Positions 45,747 through 55,545 of a stretch of DNA of 64,000 bases are shown here, one piece after another (position 1 is the stretch's first letter; every line of letters begins with the position of its first letter). The notes beneath the pieces were generated by a model. The model did no database searches, was not told the origin of the DNA, and was given only the letters and a program-made list of their open reading frames with translations. Origin of the DNA: Buttiauxella massiliensis (GTDB lineage Bacteria; Pseudomonadota; Gammaproteobacteria; Enterobacterales; Enterobacteriaceae); contig NZ_LR722653.1 in assembly GCF_902500225.1 (NCBI RefSeq), positions 62,001-126,000 of the forward strand, in the 5' to 3' direction. Position numbers and translations under genes: made by a program.

Positions 45747-45803
45747 TGATAATTATCATAACTAAATTAAGTGATAAATAAAGTAATTTAGTGATAATTT
45801 CAC
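45747..45803. promoter_or_regulatory. Operator/promoter region of the toxin-antitoxin pair
   Basis: Three nested palindromes: TGATAATTATCA (45747-45758), ACTAAATTA ... TAATTTAGT (45761-45769 and 45784-45792), and GTGATAATTTCAC (45791-45803). Such symmetric, AT-rich sites directly upstream of a toxin gene are typical antitoxin-binding sites. Confidence 0.6.
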
Positions 45804-45851
45804 TTAAAAATAGTTAAGCTTGAGCGTCCGAACTACAAGACATCTTCTTAC

Positions 45852-45896
45852 CCGGTCAAAGGTCAAAAACCGGTTTAGTTTTTGATCTTTGACCCG
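45852..45896. terminator. Large imperfect hairpin beyond cobT
   Basis: CCGGTCAAAGGTCAAAAAC pairs with GTTTTTGATCTTTGACCCGG with one mismatch and one bulge around a loop of seven. It lies 76 bp beyond the cobT stop, where the long cob transcript should end, but there is no T run on the minus strand. Confidence 0.5.
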
Positions 45897-45971
45897 GCAT
45901 AAATTGTACTGAAAGGTAAGTGAACGGAATTATCACGACCCCGGCAAATTCACATTAGTGATCCAAGAAGA

Positions 45972-47024
45972 TCACCCTGGCAACACAATATTGCTGTCTG
46001 CCAGCGATCCCATATGGTTGTGCATTGCGCACGCCGCATCCACCAGATGCATTGCCAATGCCGCACCGCTGCCTTCACCTAAACGCATACCCATCTGCAA
46101 ATACGGCTCCAGCCCTAACTTGTTCATCGCGATCACCGCACCTTTTTCCGCAGACAAATGCGACGGGATTAAATAATCACGCACGCCTGGCGCAATCTTG
46201 CAAGCGGCGAGTGCTGAAGCATAAGACAGGAAACCATCGAGAACGACCGGCAGGCCAGCAGCCGCTGCACCCAACATCACACCCGTCATACCCACCAGGT
46301 CGAAACCACCCACTTTGGCCAACACATCAATACCATCAGCTGCATCGGGCTGGTTGGTTTCAATCGCTTTACGCACTACGGAAATTTTGTGATGCATCTG
46401 GTCGCTTGGGAAGTTAGCACCCATGCCAACAACGTCATCTGGTGATCTATCGGTCAACACGCTGACCATCGCAGCCGCAGGTGTGGTGTTCGCCATACCT
46501 AGTTCACCCACGCCAAACAGCGTGACGCCCTCAGCGGCTTTCTGCATAGTGAGTTGCATGCTTGCCAGCAGCAAGTTTTCAGCCTGCTCACGGCTCATCG
46601 CCGGGCCTTGGGCAATGTTGCCACTGCCACGTGCCACTTTCATATCCAGCACGCCAGGCAGAGCATCGCTGTCGATACCGACATCGACCACATGAATTTC
46701 TGCGCCGACAGTCGCGCCCAGTACACACACGCCTGTGTTATGACGCGTCATGTTCATCGCCTGAATAGCGGTCACAATTTGTGGTGAAATAGCCACACCT
46801 TCCGCATAAACACCGTGGTCGGCACACATCACGAAGATTGATTTGCGTTTAGTGTTCAGGCCGTTTTTCATGCCTGGCATTCCTGCCAGCTGCACCGCTA
46901 ATGCTTCCAGGCGCCCAAGGCTGCCGAAAGGTTTTAACAGGCCGTCAATGTGTTGTTGTGCGCGAGCCATTGCATCGCTATCAAGCGGGGAAATCATTGC
47001 CAATAATGAATTTAAAGTTTGCAT
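45972..47024 (-). CDS. cobT: Nicotinate-nucleotide-dimethylbenzimidazole phosphoribosyltransferase CobT
   Basis: 350 aa. Makes alpha-ribazole 5'-phosphate from nicotinate mononucleotide and dimethylbenzimidazole for the lower ligand of cobalamin. Catalytic Glu is E317 in [12 protein letters not shown], the same number as in Salmonella CobT. Other motifs: [35 protein letters not shown]. Last gene of the cob operon; separated from cobS by 68 bp with a REP element. Confidence 0.96.
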   Translation of the reverse strand: MQTLNSLLAMISPLDSDAMARAQQHIDGLLKPFGSLGRLEALAVQLAGMPGMKNGLNTKRKSIFVMCADHGVYAEGVAISPQIVTAIQAMNMTRHNTGVCVLGATVGAEIHVVDVGIDSDALPGVLDMKVARGSGNIAQGPAMSREQAENLLLASMQLTMQKAAEGVTLFGVGELGMANTTPAAAMVSVLTDRSPDDVVGMGANFPSDQMHHKISVVRKAIETNQPDAADGIDVLAKVGGFDLVGMTGVMLGAAAAGLPVVLDGFLSYASALAACKIAPGVRDYLIPSHLSAEKGAVIAMNKLGLEPYLQMGMRLGEGSGAALAMHLVDAACAMHNHMGSLADSNIVLPG

Positions 47025-47062
47025 TTTTTTATTCTCAGAAACGTTATAAAAAACAGTTCAGC

Positions 47063-47090
47063 AGGTCGGATAAGCACAGCGCCATCCAAC
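47063..47090. repeat. REP-type element between cobS and cobT
   Basis: AGGTCGGATAAGCACAGCGC followed by CATCCAAC, of the same family as the elements at 52428, 54773 and 25214. Confidence 0.65.
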
Positions 47091-47092
47091 AA

Positions 47093-47839
47093 TCAGCGCA
47101 GCAGCGCGAGCAGGAAAACCACTTCGCCCAATTCAATCGCCGCCCCCAGCGTGTCGCCGGTTTGCCCGCCGAGCGTGCGCTTCAACATCAGGCCGAGGAG
47201 ATACATCGCCAGTATTGTGATAGCCAGCGCCAGCAGCCCGGAAGCGGGCAACAGAACCGTGCACAGCACCGCACCGCCAATCAGCGTCAGCAGCGCCTGT
47301 GTGCCCGTCACTTTGCCGATAAACAGATTGCCCAGCCCTTTCTCACGCGCATACTTGTGGTTGTACATCAGCAGCACACAAGCACTGCGCCCGGCAATGG
47401 AAGCCGCTGCCAGCACCATCAGCATATTATTGCCACGCAGCGCCAGTTCGCTGACCACCAGCACTTTGGTCACAATCACAAAGATCAGCGCCAGCCCACC
47501 ATGGGTGCCAAGACGGCTATCACGCATGATTTCCAGCATGCGGTCACGAGTACGCGCCGAGAAAATGCCATCGCACGTGTCAGCCAGGCCATCAAGATGG
47601 AAACCACCGGTCAATAATGCGAGTGCCAGCACATAACCCATGGCAGCTAAAGGCAAGCCAGCCCACGGCTGTAACAGCGTAAACACAGCCCCTGCCAAAG
47701 CACCCAGCACCAGGCCAACAAATGGAAAGGTCACGATACCGCGCACATACTGGTGTGTTTCGATACCATCAGTCCAGCGCGCGCGCACCGGAATGCGGCT
47801 CATAAACTGCAAAGTGGCGAAGAACAAACGGAAGATCAT
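47093..47839 (-). CDS. cobS: Adenosylcobinamide-GDP ribazoletransferase CobS
   Basis: 248 aa membrane protein with about six helices. Joins adenosylcobinamide-GDP and alpha-ribazole (phosphate), the last assembly step of cobalamin, at the inner membrane. Motifs: [11 protein letters not shown] at the start and the signature [31 protein letters not shown] with metal-binding Asp residues. Start overlaps the cobU stop by 4 bp. Confidence 0.95.
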   Translation of the reverse strand: MIFRLFFATLQFMSRIPVRARWTDGIETHQYVRGIVTFPFVGLVLGALAGAVFTLLQPWAGLPLAAMGYVLALALLTGGFHLDGLADTCDGIFSARTRDRMLEIMRDSRLGTHGGLALIFVIVTKVLVVSELALRGNNMLMVLAAASIAGRSACVLLMYNHKYAREKGLGNLFIGKVTGTQALLTLIGGAVLCTVLLPASGLLALAITILAMYLLGLMLKRTLGGQTGDTLGAAIELGEVVFLLALLR

Positions 47840-48378
47840 TTAATTTTTACCCCAATCCCTGAAATAACCAGCCACACCTCATCGGCACGCTGCGCCAGGC
47901 GCTGGTTTACGCGCCCTGCAATATCACGGAAATGCCGCGCGAGGCGGTTTTCCGGCACAATGCCCATTCCTACTTCATTGGTCACCAGAATCACTTCCGC
48001 CGGGCTTGATTCACAGGCCGCCAGCAAAATGTCGATTTGCTGATTCACCACCTGCTCCATCGAGTCAAAATCCCAGTCGTCTTCTGGCTTATCGCCCGCC
48101 GCGTCATACATGACGTTGGTAATCAGCGTGGTGATGCATTCCAGTAACACAGCTTCGCGGGCATTGTTGTGCTCATTAATAACGGTGTTTAACTCGCGAT
48201 ACTGCTCAACGGTTTGCCAATGCGCCGGGCGGCTGTCGCGATGGTGCGCAATACGCTGCTCCATTTCACTGTCGAAAATTTTCGACGTAGCGATATACAG
48301 CACACGTTCAAAATTTGCGGCCAGTTGTTCGGCATGACGGCTTTTACCGCTACGAGCGCCGCCCGTGACTAATTTCAT
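47836..48378 (-). CDS. cobU: Adenosylcobinamide kinase / GTP guanylyltransferase CobU
   Basis: 180 aa, the usual length. P-loop [14 protein letters not shown] at the start; [16 protein letters not shown] carries the His that takes GMP in the guanylyltransferase step. Phosphorylates adenosylcobinamide and adds GMP to give adenosylcobinamide-GDP for CobS. Start overlaps the cbiP stop by 4 bp. Confidence 0.96.
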   Translation of the reverse strand: MKLVTGGARSGKSRHAEQLAANFERVLYIATSKIFDSEMEQRIAHHRDSRPAHWQTVEQYRELNTVINEHNNAREAVLLECITTLITNVMYDAAGDKPEDDWDFDSMEQVVNQQIDILLAACESSPAEVILVTNEVGMGIVPENRLARHFRDIAGRVNQRLAQRADEVWLVISGIGVKIK

Positions 48379-49910
48379 ATTGGTTGTTCCTGATGCTCTT
48401 CCATAATCTGATAAATACGTGAGATATCAATGTTCTCACGCATCGCGTCAGCCAGGATATTAAACTGCTGATCTTTATGATTTTGATAGTCGAACACCTC
48501 ACCTTCCCAGGCATTCAGCCCTTTGCGCAGACGCAAGACATCCAACAAACTGCGAGTAAAGCCGCCGCTATCAAACAGGCCATGCAGGTAAGTGCCCAGC
48601 ACGCGACCATCTTCGCTGATAGCGCCATCAACATTATGATAAGGCTGGGTATTACACTCGGTGAAGGTAGCAAACGGTGCGGTATTTTCTCCGCGCTGCG
48701 TTTCGCCCATATGGATTTCATAACCTTGCAGTGCTGAACCTGAGCTTGCTGCAAAAACGCCTGGCAGTTGCGCCTGAACCTTTCCTGCGACGCGGGTCGT
48801 GGTTTTAACACTGGCAAAACGTGTCACCACATCCAGCAAACCAATACCGGCCATCTCGCCAAGCCCGGATTCCACTTCGTCGTAAATATGCTGCCCGAGC
48901 ATCTGATAGCCGCCGCAAATCCCCAACACCGCGCCGTCATTGTTATGGTGTGTTAGCAGCGCCTGCTCGAGGCCGTTTTCACGCAGCCAGCGCAGGTCGC
49001 CGAGGGTATTTTTACTGCCCGGCACAATCACCAGGTCACTGTTTTGCAGTTCATCAGGTTTGACTACATAACGCAGGCGCACATCAGGCTGTGCCGCCAA
49101 CGCATTAAAATCAGTGAAGTTCGACATGTACGGCAGTTTCAAAACTGCAATATCCAGCTCTTTCGGGGTGACTTCGTCGTATTTCCCACGCTGCAATACA
49201 ACGCTGTCTTCATCTTCGAGATCGACATTCAACCACGGCATCACGCCCAAAACGGGTACGCCGGTTAACGCTTCGATTTGTTCGATGCCGGAGTAGAGCA
49301 GCGCCACGTCGCCACGGAACTTGTTAATAATGACACCTTTTACGCGCCACTTTTCATGTTCCAGCAGTAGCGCTATGGTGCCGTAAATAGTAGCGAACAC
49401 GCCGCCACGGTCAATATCTGCAACAAGAATCACCGGGCATTGCGCCAGTTCTGCCATGCCCATATTGACGATATCGCGGTCGCGTAGGTTGATTTCAGCC
49501 GGGCTACCCGCCCCTTCAAGCACCATCACATCATGTTCTGACGCAAGGCTTTGGTAGACCTCGCGGATTTGCGCTTTCAATTGCGGTTTGTAGTTGTGGT
49601 AGGTCACAGCATCCATATTGGTGGCGACTTTACCCATCAACACCACCTGCGCTTTGCAGTCACTGGTTGGTTTGAGTAGTACGGGGTTCATGCGCACATC
49701 AGGGGTAATTCCAGCCGCTTCAGCCTGGAAAATCTGCGCCCTGCCCATCTCTTTACCATCTGGCGTGATACCCGAATTGAGCGCCATATTCTGCGATTTA
49801 AACGGCGCGGTACGGTGGCCGTCCTGGGCGAAGATCCGACACAGCCCTGCCACCAACATGCTTTTCCCTACATCAGAGGCGGTGCCCTGAACCATGATTG
49901 AAAGGCTCAT
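48375..49910 (-). CDS. cbiP: Adenosylcobyric acid synthase CbiP
   Basis: 511 aa. N-terminal ATPase of the dethiobiotin synthetase type ([19 protein letters not shown]) and C-terminal glutamine amidotransferase domain with the nucleophile Cys in [11 protein letters not shown]. Amidates the b, d, e and g side chains of adenosylcobyrinic acid a,c-diamide using glutamine. Start overlaps the cbiO stop by 4 bp. Confidence 0.96.
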   Translation of the reverse strand: MSLSIMVQGTASDVGKSMLVAGLCRIFAQDGHRTAPFKSQNMALNSGITPDGKEMGRAQIFQAEAAGITPDVRMNPVLLKPTSDCKAQVVLMGKVATNMDAVTYHNYKPQLKAQIREVYQSLASEHDVMVLEGAGSPAEINLRDRDIVNMGMAELAQCPVILVADIDRGGVFATIYGTIALLLEHEKWRVKGVIINKFRGDVALLYSGIEQIEALTGVPVLGVMPWLNVDLEDEDSVVLQRGKYDEVTPKELDIAVLKLPYMSNFTDFNALAAQPDVRLRYVVKPDELQNSDLVIVPGSKNTLGDLRWLRENGLEQALLTHHNNDGAVLGICGGYQMLGQHIYDEVESGLGEMAGIGLLDVVTRFASVKTTTRVAGKVQAQLPGVFAASSGSALQGYEIHMGETQRGENTAPFATFTECNTQPYHNVDGAISEDGRVLGTYLHGLFDSGGFTRSLLDVLRLRKGLNAWEGEVFDYQNHKDQQFNILADAMRENIDISRIYQIMEEHQEQPI

Positions 49911-50716
49911 CCTGCTTCCTTTGAAACGCGCAAGGCGTTAAACAATTGAGTTTCGGTTTTGCACAACGGGAAACCGAGTTCGCTGTGCAGTTTGACCAGC
50001 CATGGCTGCACAAGCCCGGCATCTTGCAGCATCAGCGCCTGACTAAAGACTTCGCCGGGTTCACCTTGCGCGACGATTCTGCCGCCTTTCATCACATACA
50101 CGGCGTTGCAAACTTCATAAATCAGATCAATATCATGGCTTGAGATGACGACGTGCTTACCCTGCGCAGCAATGCGGGCGATGATTTCAATCATCTGCTG
50201 GCGGCCCGATGGGTCAAGACCGGCGGTCGGTTCATCGAGCAATAAATAGTCGGCTTCCATCACCAGCGCCCCGGCAATCGCCACGCGCTTCTTCTGCCCG
50301 TGGCTGAGATACTGAATCGGTTTGTGGCGGAAAGATTGCGCATCTACCAGCTGAATCGCGTGTTCGACACGGCGGGCGATTTCGGCTTCATTCACGCCAA
50401 GGTTACGCAAGCTAAACGCGATATCGCTGTCGATATCGGTATAGAAGATTTGTTGTTCCGGGTCCTGAAACACGGTGGTGACTCGCTGGCGGTGCTCAAT
50501 CAACCCGGCTTTGCTGTAATTTATCGGTTTGCCCTGCCACAAAACTGCACCAATCTTCGGGCGCAAAACACCGTTGAGGTTCATAAACAGCGTGGATTTC
50601 CCACAGCCGTTTGCGCCGACTATTCCCGTTACCGGGTACGACCCAAAATCAAAGGTTAAATCGTGCAGAACGGTATCGTCCTGATAGCAAAAAGATAAAT
50701 TTTGGGTTGTCAGCAT
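49907..50716 (-). CDS. cbiO: Cobalt ECF transporter ATPase CbiO
   Basis: 269 aa from [14 protein letters not shown], the start used by Salmonella CbiO; a GTG overlapping the cbiQ stop lies 15 bp earlier. Walker [11 protein letters not shown]-loop [19 protein letters not shown], signature [10 protein letters not shown], Walker [15 protein letters not shown]-loop ISSHDIDLI. Energises cobalt uptake with CbiM, CbiN and CbiQ. Confidence 0.94.
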   Translation of the reverse strand: MLTTQNLSFCYQDDTVLHDLTFDFGSYPVTGIVGANGCGKSTLFMNLNGVLRPKIGAVLWQGKPINYSKAGLIEHRQRVTTVFQDPEQQIFYTDIDSDIAFSLRNLGVNEAEIARRVEHAIQLVDAQSFRHKPIQYLSHGQKKRVAIAGALVMEADYLLLDEPTAGLDPSGRQQMIEIIARIAAQGKHVVISSHDIDLIYEVCNAVYVMKGGRIVAQGEPGEVFSQALMLQDAGLVQPWLVKLHSELGFPLCKTETQLFNALRVSKEAG

Positions 50717-50727
50717 CGGTGCGGTTC

Positions 50728-51405
50728 TCACAGGTGGAAATCACCCTGGTAAAGTTTGATATCCAGCGTCGTGACCATTTGCTGGTAACGCAGCAGCACG
50801 CGCGAAAAAAGCATGCTGACTAACATAGCAAGCGAACGGTAGCCACCAGGCAGCGTACGATAACCGAAACGCAATGTCTGAGCACGGTGAATGGCCTGCG
50901 CCTCGTCCAGCAGGATAAAAATAAAACGCCAGGTGAGCAGGATTTGCTCGGTCAGCAAACGCGGTACCCGCAGGCGTTGTAGCAAGATGATCAATTGCGG
51001 AAACGGCAGATTTAGCACCAGCCAGTAAGTTGCGGCAAGTGCTGCAAGGCTACGCCAGAAAGTCTGGTTTGCCATCACCAGGCCCTGCGCATCAATGCCG
51101 ATATAAAACGAGCCGAGCGGCACACTCCACAGCAAAGCCTGCGCGTGGTGCGCGGCACTGAAGATTATCGTCACCACTCCCACTAGCAAAAAGCCCAGTG
51201 GTACCGCCAGCCAGCGCAAATAACGCGCCGGCCCGACGCGCAGCAGCCAACAGGTAAAAGCGGCAATCACTAGCAGCAAAACCGCCTGCCCGACTGGCGG
51301 CAGTGCAAACGCCAGCACCATCATCACCAGATACAGCGCAAATTTGCGCAGCGGCGAAACACGGCACCAGCGGCTTTGGTAACTGAGTTTATCAATCCCC
51401 AGCAT
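50728..51405 (-). CDS. cbiQ: Cobalt ECF transporter transmembrane protein CbiQ
   Basis: 225 aa. Begins MLGIDKLSYQSRW like Salmonella CbiQ; hydrophobic helices in the first 120 residues, then the coupling segment LPFPQLIILLQRLRVPRLLTEQILLTWRF and QTLRFGYRTLPGGYRSLA that contacts CbiO. The T component of the ECF transporter. Start overlaps cbiN by 14 bp. Confidence 0.94.
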   Translation of the reverse strand: MLGIDKLSYQSRWCRVSPLRKFALYLVMMVLAFALPPVGQAVLLLVIAAFTCWLLRVGPARYLRWLAVPLGFLLVGVVTIIFSAAHHAQALLWSVPLGSFYIGIDAQGLVMANQTFWRSLAALAATYWLVLNLPFPQLIILLQRLRVPRLLTEQILLTWRFIFILLDEAQAIHRAQTLRFGYRTLPGGYRSLAMLVSMLFSRVLLRYQQMVTTLDIKLYQGDFHL

Positions 51406-51673
51406 GGTCTTCGCGGCGGCCCCGGTAATAGCCCAGAATGTAGAAAATCACCGCCGTACCGATTGAACCTTGCAGGGTAAACAGCAGGCTTTCGATTTCG
51501 CTGCTGGCAGGTTCATAAAGCGGCTGGAACCACGGTTTGTAATGAGGCGCGACGACCAATATCTGCCCTTCCGCCTGGTCGTCGGAACCGCCGTATTCGC
51601 CACCGTGAGGAACAAAGAACGGCACAATCATCAGCCCTATTATCAGGGCAAGCAATATCAGGGTCTTTTTCAT
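51392..51673 (-). CDS. cbiN: Cobalt transporter accessory protein CbiN
   Basis: 93 aa with one helix at each end (residues 5-24 and 64-84) and a periplasmic part containing GGEYGGSDDQAEGQILVVAP and YKPWFQPLYEPASSEIESLLF, characteristic of CbiN. Needed for cobalt transfer through CbiM. Lies 1 bp after cbiM. Confidence 0.94.
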   Translation of the reverse strand: MKKTLILLALIIGLMIVPFFVPHGGEYGGSDDQAEGQILVVAPHYKPWFQPLYEPASSEIESLLFTLQGSIGTAVIFYILGYYRGRREDHAGD

Positions 51674-51674
51674 T

Positions 51675-52406
51675 TTATTGGCTCCTGGCAGGAAGCAGTT
51701 GTCGTTTGGTTAGCTGGTCGTAAATCATCACAGTGAGCAAGCCTTCGGCGATGGCTATTGGGATCTGCGTCAGACAGAAGATACCCATAAATTTCATTGA
51801 GGAACCGGTAACGCCAAAGTGCGGATCGGGGAACGCTACACCGAGTTGAATCGAAGTGACAAAGTAAGTGGTTAAGTCAGCAATCATCGCACACAGGAAC
51901 ACGGCCACATCGCGGCGAAAGCCCGCTTTACATGCCAGTTTCCACACCAGATATCCGACAATCGGCCCAATAACTGCCATCGACATGCCGTTTGCGCCAA
52001 GCGTAGTCAGCCCGCCGTGTGCCAGTAACAGTGCCTGGAACAGCAGCACAATGGCACCCAAAACCGCAACCACACCCGGGCCGAATAGAATTACCGCAAG
52101 GCCAACGCCAGTTGGGTGCGAGCAGCTTCCGGTAACCGAGGGGATTTTTAACGCCGAGAGCACAAAGATAAATGCACCGCAAAGTGCCAGCAGCACTTTC
52201 TGATTGCTGTCATGTGCCACGATTTGGCGCAAACGCACCAGCCCGACGTACAAGCACGGCAGGAATAAAATCCACCATGCCAGAGCCCACATTGGCGGCA
52301 GGAAACCTTCCATAATGTGCATCGCGAAGGCTTCTTGCGGCACGATGAGCAACAACATCCCCATGCCTAGCCCGCTTAGCGAGAGTTTTTTAAGTAACGA
52401 TTCCAT
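51675..52406 (-). CDS. cbiM: Cobalt ECF transporter substrate-binding protein CbiM
   Basis: 243 aa. After a signal-like first helix the mature N-terminus [10 protein letters not shown] contains the metal-binding His2 site. Other conserved parts: [51 protein letters not shown]. The S component that binds Co2+. Separated from cbiL upstream by 67 bp with a REP element. Confidence 0.95.
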   Translation of the reverse strand: MESLLKKLSLSGLGMGMLLLIVPQEAFAMHIMEGFLPPMWALAWWILFLPCLYVGLVRLRQIVAHDSNQKVLLALCGAFIFVLSALKIPSVTGSCSHPTGVGLAVILFGPGVVAVLGAIVLLFQALLLAHGGLTTLGANGMSMAVIGPIVGYLVWKLACKAGFRRDVAVFLCAMIADLTTYFVTSIQLGVAFPDPHFGVTGSSMKFMGIFCLTQIPIAIAEGLLTVMIYDQLTKRQLLPARSQ

Positions 52407-52427
52407 GATTTTCCTTTGAACGTTAAT

Positions 52428-52458
52428 GTCGGATGGCGCTTGCGCTTATCAGACCTAC
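52428..52458. repeat. REP-type element between cbiL and cbiM
   Basis: GTCGGATGGCGCTTGCGCTT ATCAGACCTAC, a REP-type imperfect palindrome inside the cob operon between enzyme genes and transporter genes. Confidence 0.78.
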
Positions 52459-52473
52459 GAATGCGTATCAGAT

Positions 52474-53190
52474 TTACAACCTCTGGTTACGCCACTGTTT
52501 ATTCACAAGAATGGTCGAAAAATACGGTAGCTTCTGGTCATCCGGCACGTCTTCCAGGTTTCGCCAACATTGCTCGCCCGGTAATGTCGCTTCGGCCATT
52601 AACACCGCATGTTGAATGATTCCCAGGTGTTGCAGCAGCGCTTTGATTTGCGCGAAGCGGCCATAGACTTTCATCAGCACTACGCTGTCGTGCGCGCGCA
52701 ATGCTTCGGTAAGAGCCTGATGTGAAGCTGTGCAAGACATCACCGCCAGGGATTGCTGTTCCATCGCCAGCGGCAGTTGCGCGCGGGAGGCGATAGCAGC
52801 AAAAGAGGTGACACCAGGGACGATTTCCAGCCACTCAGGGTTGCCGATACGCGCCAGCAAAAACACCCAGGTGCTAAATAACATCGAATCACCGAGTGTG
52901 ATAAACCCGACCTGTTTCCCCAATTCCACTTCGTGTTGCAGGGCGGCGGCGGTTTCATCCCACACCACCGCTTTTTCGTCGTTATCAGCACTCATTGGGA
53001 AGTGGCAGGTGCGAATTTCGGTAGTTTCAGTGAGATATTCACGCACAATGGAAAGCGCCAGGCTGTCGCCGCCTTTGCGCCCTGCTGGCGCATACAGCAC
53101 ATCAAGTTTGCCGATGATGCGCGCCGCGCGAACGGTTATCAGATCACTGGCACCAGGGCCCGTTCCGAGAGCATATAAACGGCCGGTCAT
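52474..53190 (-). CDS. cbiL: Cobalt-factor II C20-methyltransferase CbiL
   Basis: 238 aa. SAM-dependent tetrapyrrole methylase fold: GTGPGASDLITVRAARII, LGDSMLFSTW and EIVPGVTSFAAIASR. Adds the C20 methyl group to cobalt-factor II in the anaerobic pathway. Start overlaps the cbiK stop by 4 bp. Confidence 0.95.
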   Translation of the reverse strand: MTGRLYALGTGPGASDLITVRAARIIGKLDVLYAPAGRKGGDSLALSIVREYLTETTEIRTCHFPMSADNDEKAVVWDETAAALQHEVELGKQVGFITLGDSMLFSTWVFLLARIGNPEWLEIVPGVTSFAAIASRAQLPLAMEQQSLAVMSCTASHQALTEALRAHDSVVLMKVYGRFAQIKALLQHLGIIQHAVLMAEATLPGEQCWRNLEDVPDDQKLPYFSTILVNKQWRNQRL

Positions 53191-53981
53191 GCTGCCACCT
53201 CCGCTGATTTTTCCAGCGCACGCTGCAAATGGTTCACGAACATGGCGCGAATTTGCGGGTTTTCGCCCAGGCCTTGTAACCAGGGTTGTGCCTCAATGCC
53301 CGCTTCCTGTAACTGGGTTTTCCACGAGTCTTCTTCATCAGACGCCATATCGTTAATGGCATGGTCACCCGCCACCAGCATTAATGGCATCAGGTGTACT
53401 TTGCGCACCTTTTCTTGCAGTAAACCACGCACGATAAGGTCGATTTCCGGGTAGCTTTCTACCGCGCCAACACGCGCAGGCATCTGGCGCGCCGCCATTA
53501 AGTGGTCGAGACAGGCATAAGCAGAAAACGCATGGTGGCTGGCACCGTGGCCCATAAACACTACGCGCTCATCGGCTTCAAGCTGTGGCATCTGGCTTTG
53601 CAGAGCGCTGAGCAGCAGCTCGTAATCATTGAAATCACTGAGCAGTGCTGTGCCCAATGCCAGGCGCTGGAATAAATGGCTATACGCCTTAACTTCACGG
53701 GAGATTTTTTCGTATTCGTCGCCGTTAATCACATGCAGCGATTGCACGGCCACATCCTGATAACCCAGTTCAGCAAGGCGCAGCAGTGCTTGTGCAGGTG
53801 TATCAATGTCCAGGTTATCGCGCTTTTTTAACTTGCGAATAATCATGCCGGAGGTAAAGGCGCGGAACCGATCGCGGTCGGCAAAGGTACGGCCAAGTTG
53901 TTCTTCACAGGCAACAATATTTTTGGTGCAGGTGTCGTGGTAACTGGTACCGAAACTGATAACTAACAGGGCTTTCTTCAT
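53187..53981 (-). CDS. cbiK: Sirohydrochlorin cobaltochelatase CbiK
   Basis: 264 aa from MKKALLVISFGTSYHDT, identical in length to Salmonella CbiK; an upstream in-frame start is not used in the family. Active-site histidines lie in VFMGHGASHHAF and MLVAGDHAIND. Inserts Co2+ into sirohydrochlorin without ATP, the entry step of the early-cobalt (anaerobic) route. Start overlaps the cbiJ stop by 4 bp. Confidence 0.95.
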   Translation of the reverse strand: MKKALLVISFGTSYHDTCTKNIVACEEQLGRTFADRDRFRAFTSGMIIRKLKKRDNLDIDTPAQALLRLAELGYQDVAVQSLHVINGDEYEKISREVKAYSHLFQRLALGTALLSDFNDYELLLSALQSQMPQLEADERVVFMGHGASHHAFSAYACLDHLMAARQMPARVGAVESYPEIDLIVRGLLQEKVRKVHLMPLMLVAGDHAINDMASDEEDSWKTQLQEAGIEAQPWLQGLGENPQIRAMFVNHLQRALEKSAEVAA

Positions 53982-54769
53982 GATTTTCTCTCTTGCAGCC
54001 AGCGTGTGACACGGCAACTCACATCGTCACGGCTTTCCAGTAATTCAGGGCCAAAAACCTGCGGTTGTGGGCGAGTCACCACCACACACGGAATCCCACG
54101 CGCCAAAGCAGGGTTAACTTTGTCGAGATAACCGCCTTCGGCACCGGACTCTTTGGTTATCACCACATCGGGCGCACAGAAGTCATAAGTGGCGGCGTTA
54201 AACTCAGAGCTGAACGGGCCGCGCAGCGCAATAATATTGTCAACGCCCAACCCCAGCGCTTCGCACTCGGCAATCACCTCGCTGGTCGGTAACACCCGAG
54301 CCAGCAGTGTTTTGCCCGGCAGAGCTTGCTGATAAGCAGCTAGTTCTTTGCTACCGGTAGTCAACAGCACGCGGGGGCCAAATGTTTGCGCCACGGCACA
54401 GGCGGCTTGTAGACTGGCCACTTTGTGCAGCAACGGGTGTTCCAGATCATTAAGTTCACTACGCCGCTGATACCGGCTGAGTGTTACACCCACGATTTCA
54501 CAGGCGCGGGTGATATTTTGGCTAAGCAATTCGGCATACGGATGCGAGGCATCAATCACCCAGTTCACGGCATTGCTGACCAGCCAGTCAGCGATTCCAT
54601 CGGTATCAATTCGCCCTACACGAATTTTCCCACCGATATCACCCGCCAGAGACGCCCCTACAGCCGTCGCCACCGAAAGCGTGTACGAAATGCGCTGTTC
54701 ATCGAGGATCTGGCAAATAAACCGGGCGTCGCTGGTTCCGCCGAAGACCAGTACCGCACCACGGTTCAT
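53978..54769 (-). CDS. cbiJ: Cobalt-precorrin-6A reductase CbiJ
   Basis: 263 aa from MNRGAVLVFGGTSDAR, the length of Salmonella CbiJ; the longer frame would start inside the REP element. FGGTSDARFICQIL and VVTKESGAEGGYLDKVNPAL are family motifs. NAD(P)H-dependent reduction of the macrocycle. The start lies 50 bp after the cbiH stop, with a REP element between. Confidence 0.95.
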   Translation of the reverse strand: MNRGAVLVFGGTSDARFICQILDEQRISYTLSVATAVGASLAGDIGGKIRVGRIDTDGIADWLVSNAVNWVIDASHPYAELLSQNITRACEIVGVTLSRYQRRSELNDLEHPLLHKVASLQAACAVAQTFGPRVLLTTGSKELAAYQQALPGKTLLARVLPTSEVIAECEALGLGVDNIIALRGPFSSEFNAATYDFCAPDVVITKESGAEGGYLDKVNPALARGIPCVVVTRPQPQVFGPELLESRDDVSCRVTRWLQERKS

Positions 54770-54772
54770 AGT

Positions 54773-54802
54773 GTCGGATGACGCTTCGCTAATCCGACCT
54801 AC
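54773..54802. repeat. REP-type element between cbiH and cbiJ
   Basis: GTCGGATGACGCTTCGCTAA TCCGACCTAC forms a palindrome GTCGGAT ... ATCCGAC; same family as at 52428. Confidence 0.8.
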
Positions 54803-54819
54803 GAGAGACAGCGTTTCAC

Positions 54820-55545
54820 TCACAGCTCGTAACCTCGGGGGGTAATCATTAATCCATTGCGAACAAAGGTCGTTTTGTTGCCGACAATCACCAGACTCGT
54901 CATATCAACTGGTTCGAAATCCATCTCACCAAAGGTGGTCAGCCATTTTTGTTCTTTCTTACGTCCGGCCGCTTTCACCACGCCCACTGGCGTTTGCGGG
55001 CTGGTAAACTCGCTCATCAATTCGAACGCACGCGCCAGATGACCTTCGCGGCCACGGCTGCGCGGGTTATAGAAACAAATAACAAAATCAGCAGAAGCCG
55101 CCGCAATAATGCGTTTTTCGATAACTGGCCATGGCGTGAGTAAATCGCTCAGGCTGATATGGCAGAAATCATGCATTAATGGCGCGCCGAGTAATGATGC
55201 AGCGGCAATGCTGGCTGTGATGCCCGCCACCAGCCGCACTTCAATGTCCAGTTGCTGCGATGTCACCAGTTCCAGCACCAGACCAGCCATGCCGTAAATC
55301 CCGGCATCACCGCTACTGATTAACGCCACTTTATGCCCGGCTTGCGCCAGTTCGATGGCGGTCTGGCAGCGTTCGATTTCTTTGCACATGCCGGTTTTGA
55401 TCACCTGTTTGTCGCCAGTCAATGGCTTCACCAGGTGGGTATAGGTTTTATATCCGACGACAATTTCCGCTTCTTGCAGGGCAGCAATGGCTTCCTGAGT
55501 CATCATGGCTTCGCTGCCGGGGCCAATGCCGATTACCGTTAACAT
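54820..55545 (-). CDS. cbiH: Cobalt-factor III C17-methyltransferase CbiH
   Basis: 241 aa from [15 protein letters not shown], the Salmonella length; the 27-codon longer frame overlaps cbiG. Motifs GIGPGSEAM, SSGDAGIYGMAGLVLEL, VVAGITASIAAASLLGAPL-like segment and CFYNPRSRGR. Methylates C17 with ring contraction. Start overlaps the cbiG stop by 7 bp. Confidence 0.95.
   Translation of the reverse strand: MLTVIGIGPGSEAMMTQEAIAALQEAEIVVGYKTYTHLVKPLTGDKQVIKTGMCKEIERCQTAIELAQAGHKVALISSGDAGIYGMAGLVLELVTSQQLDIEVRLVAGITASIAAASLLGAPLMHDFCHISLSDLLTPWPVIEKRIIAAASADFVICFYNPRSRGREGHLARAFELMSEFTSPQTPVGVVKAAGRKKEQKWLTTFGEMDFEPVDMTSLVIVGNKTTFVRNGLMITPRGYEL

Noticed and set aside
47019..47636. Long plus-strand frames of about 205-238 codons across cobS
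   Set aside because: They are reverse-strand shadows of cobS: low-complexity Ser/Ala/Gln-rich translations without start sites, opposite a clear conserved gene.
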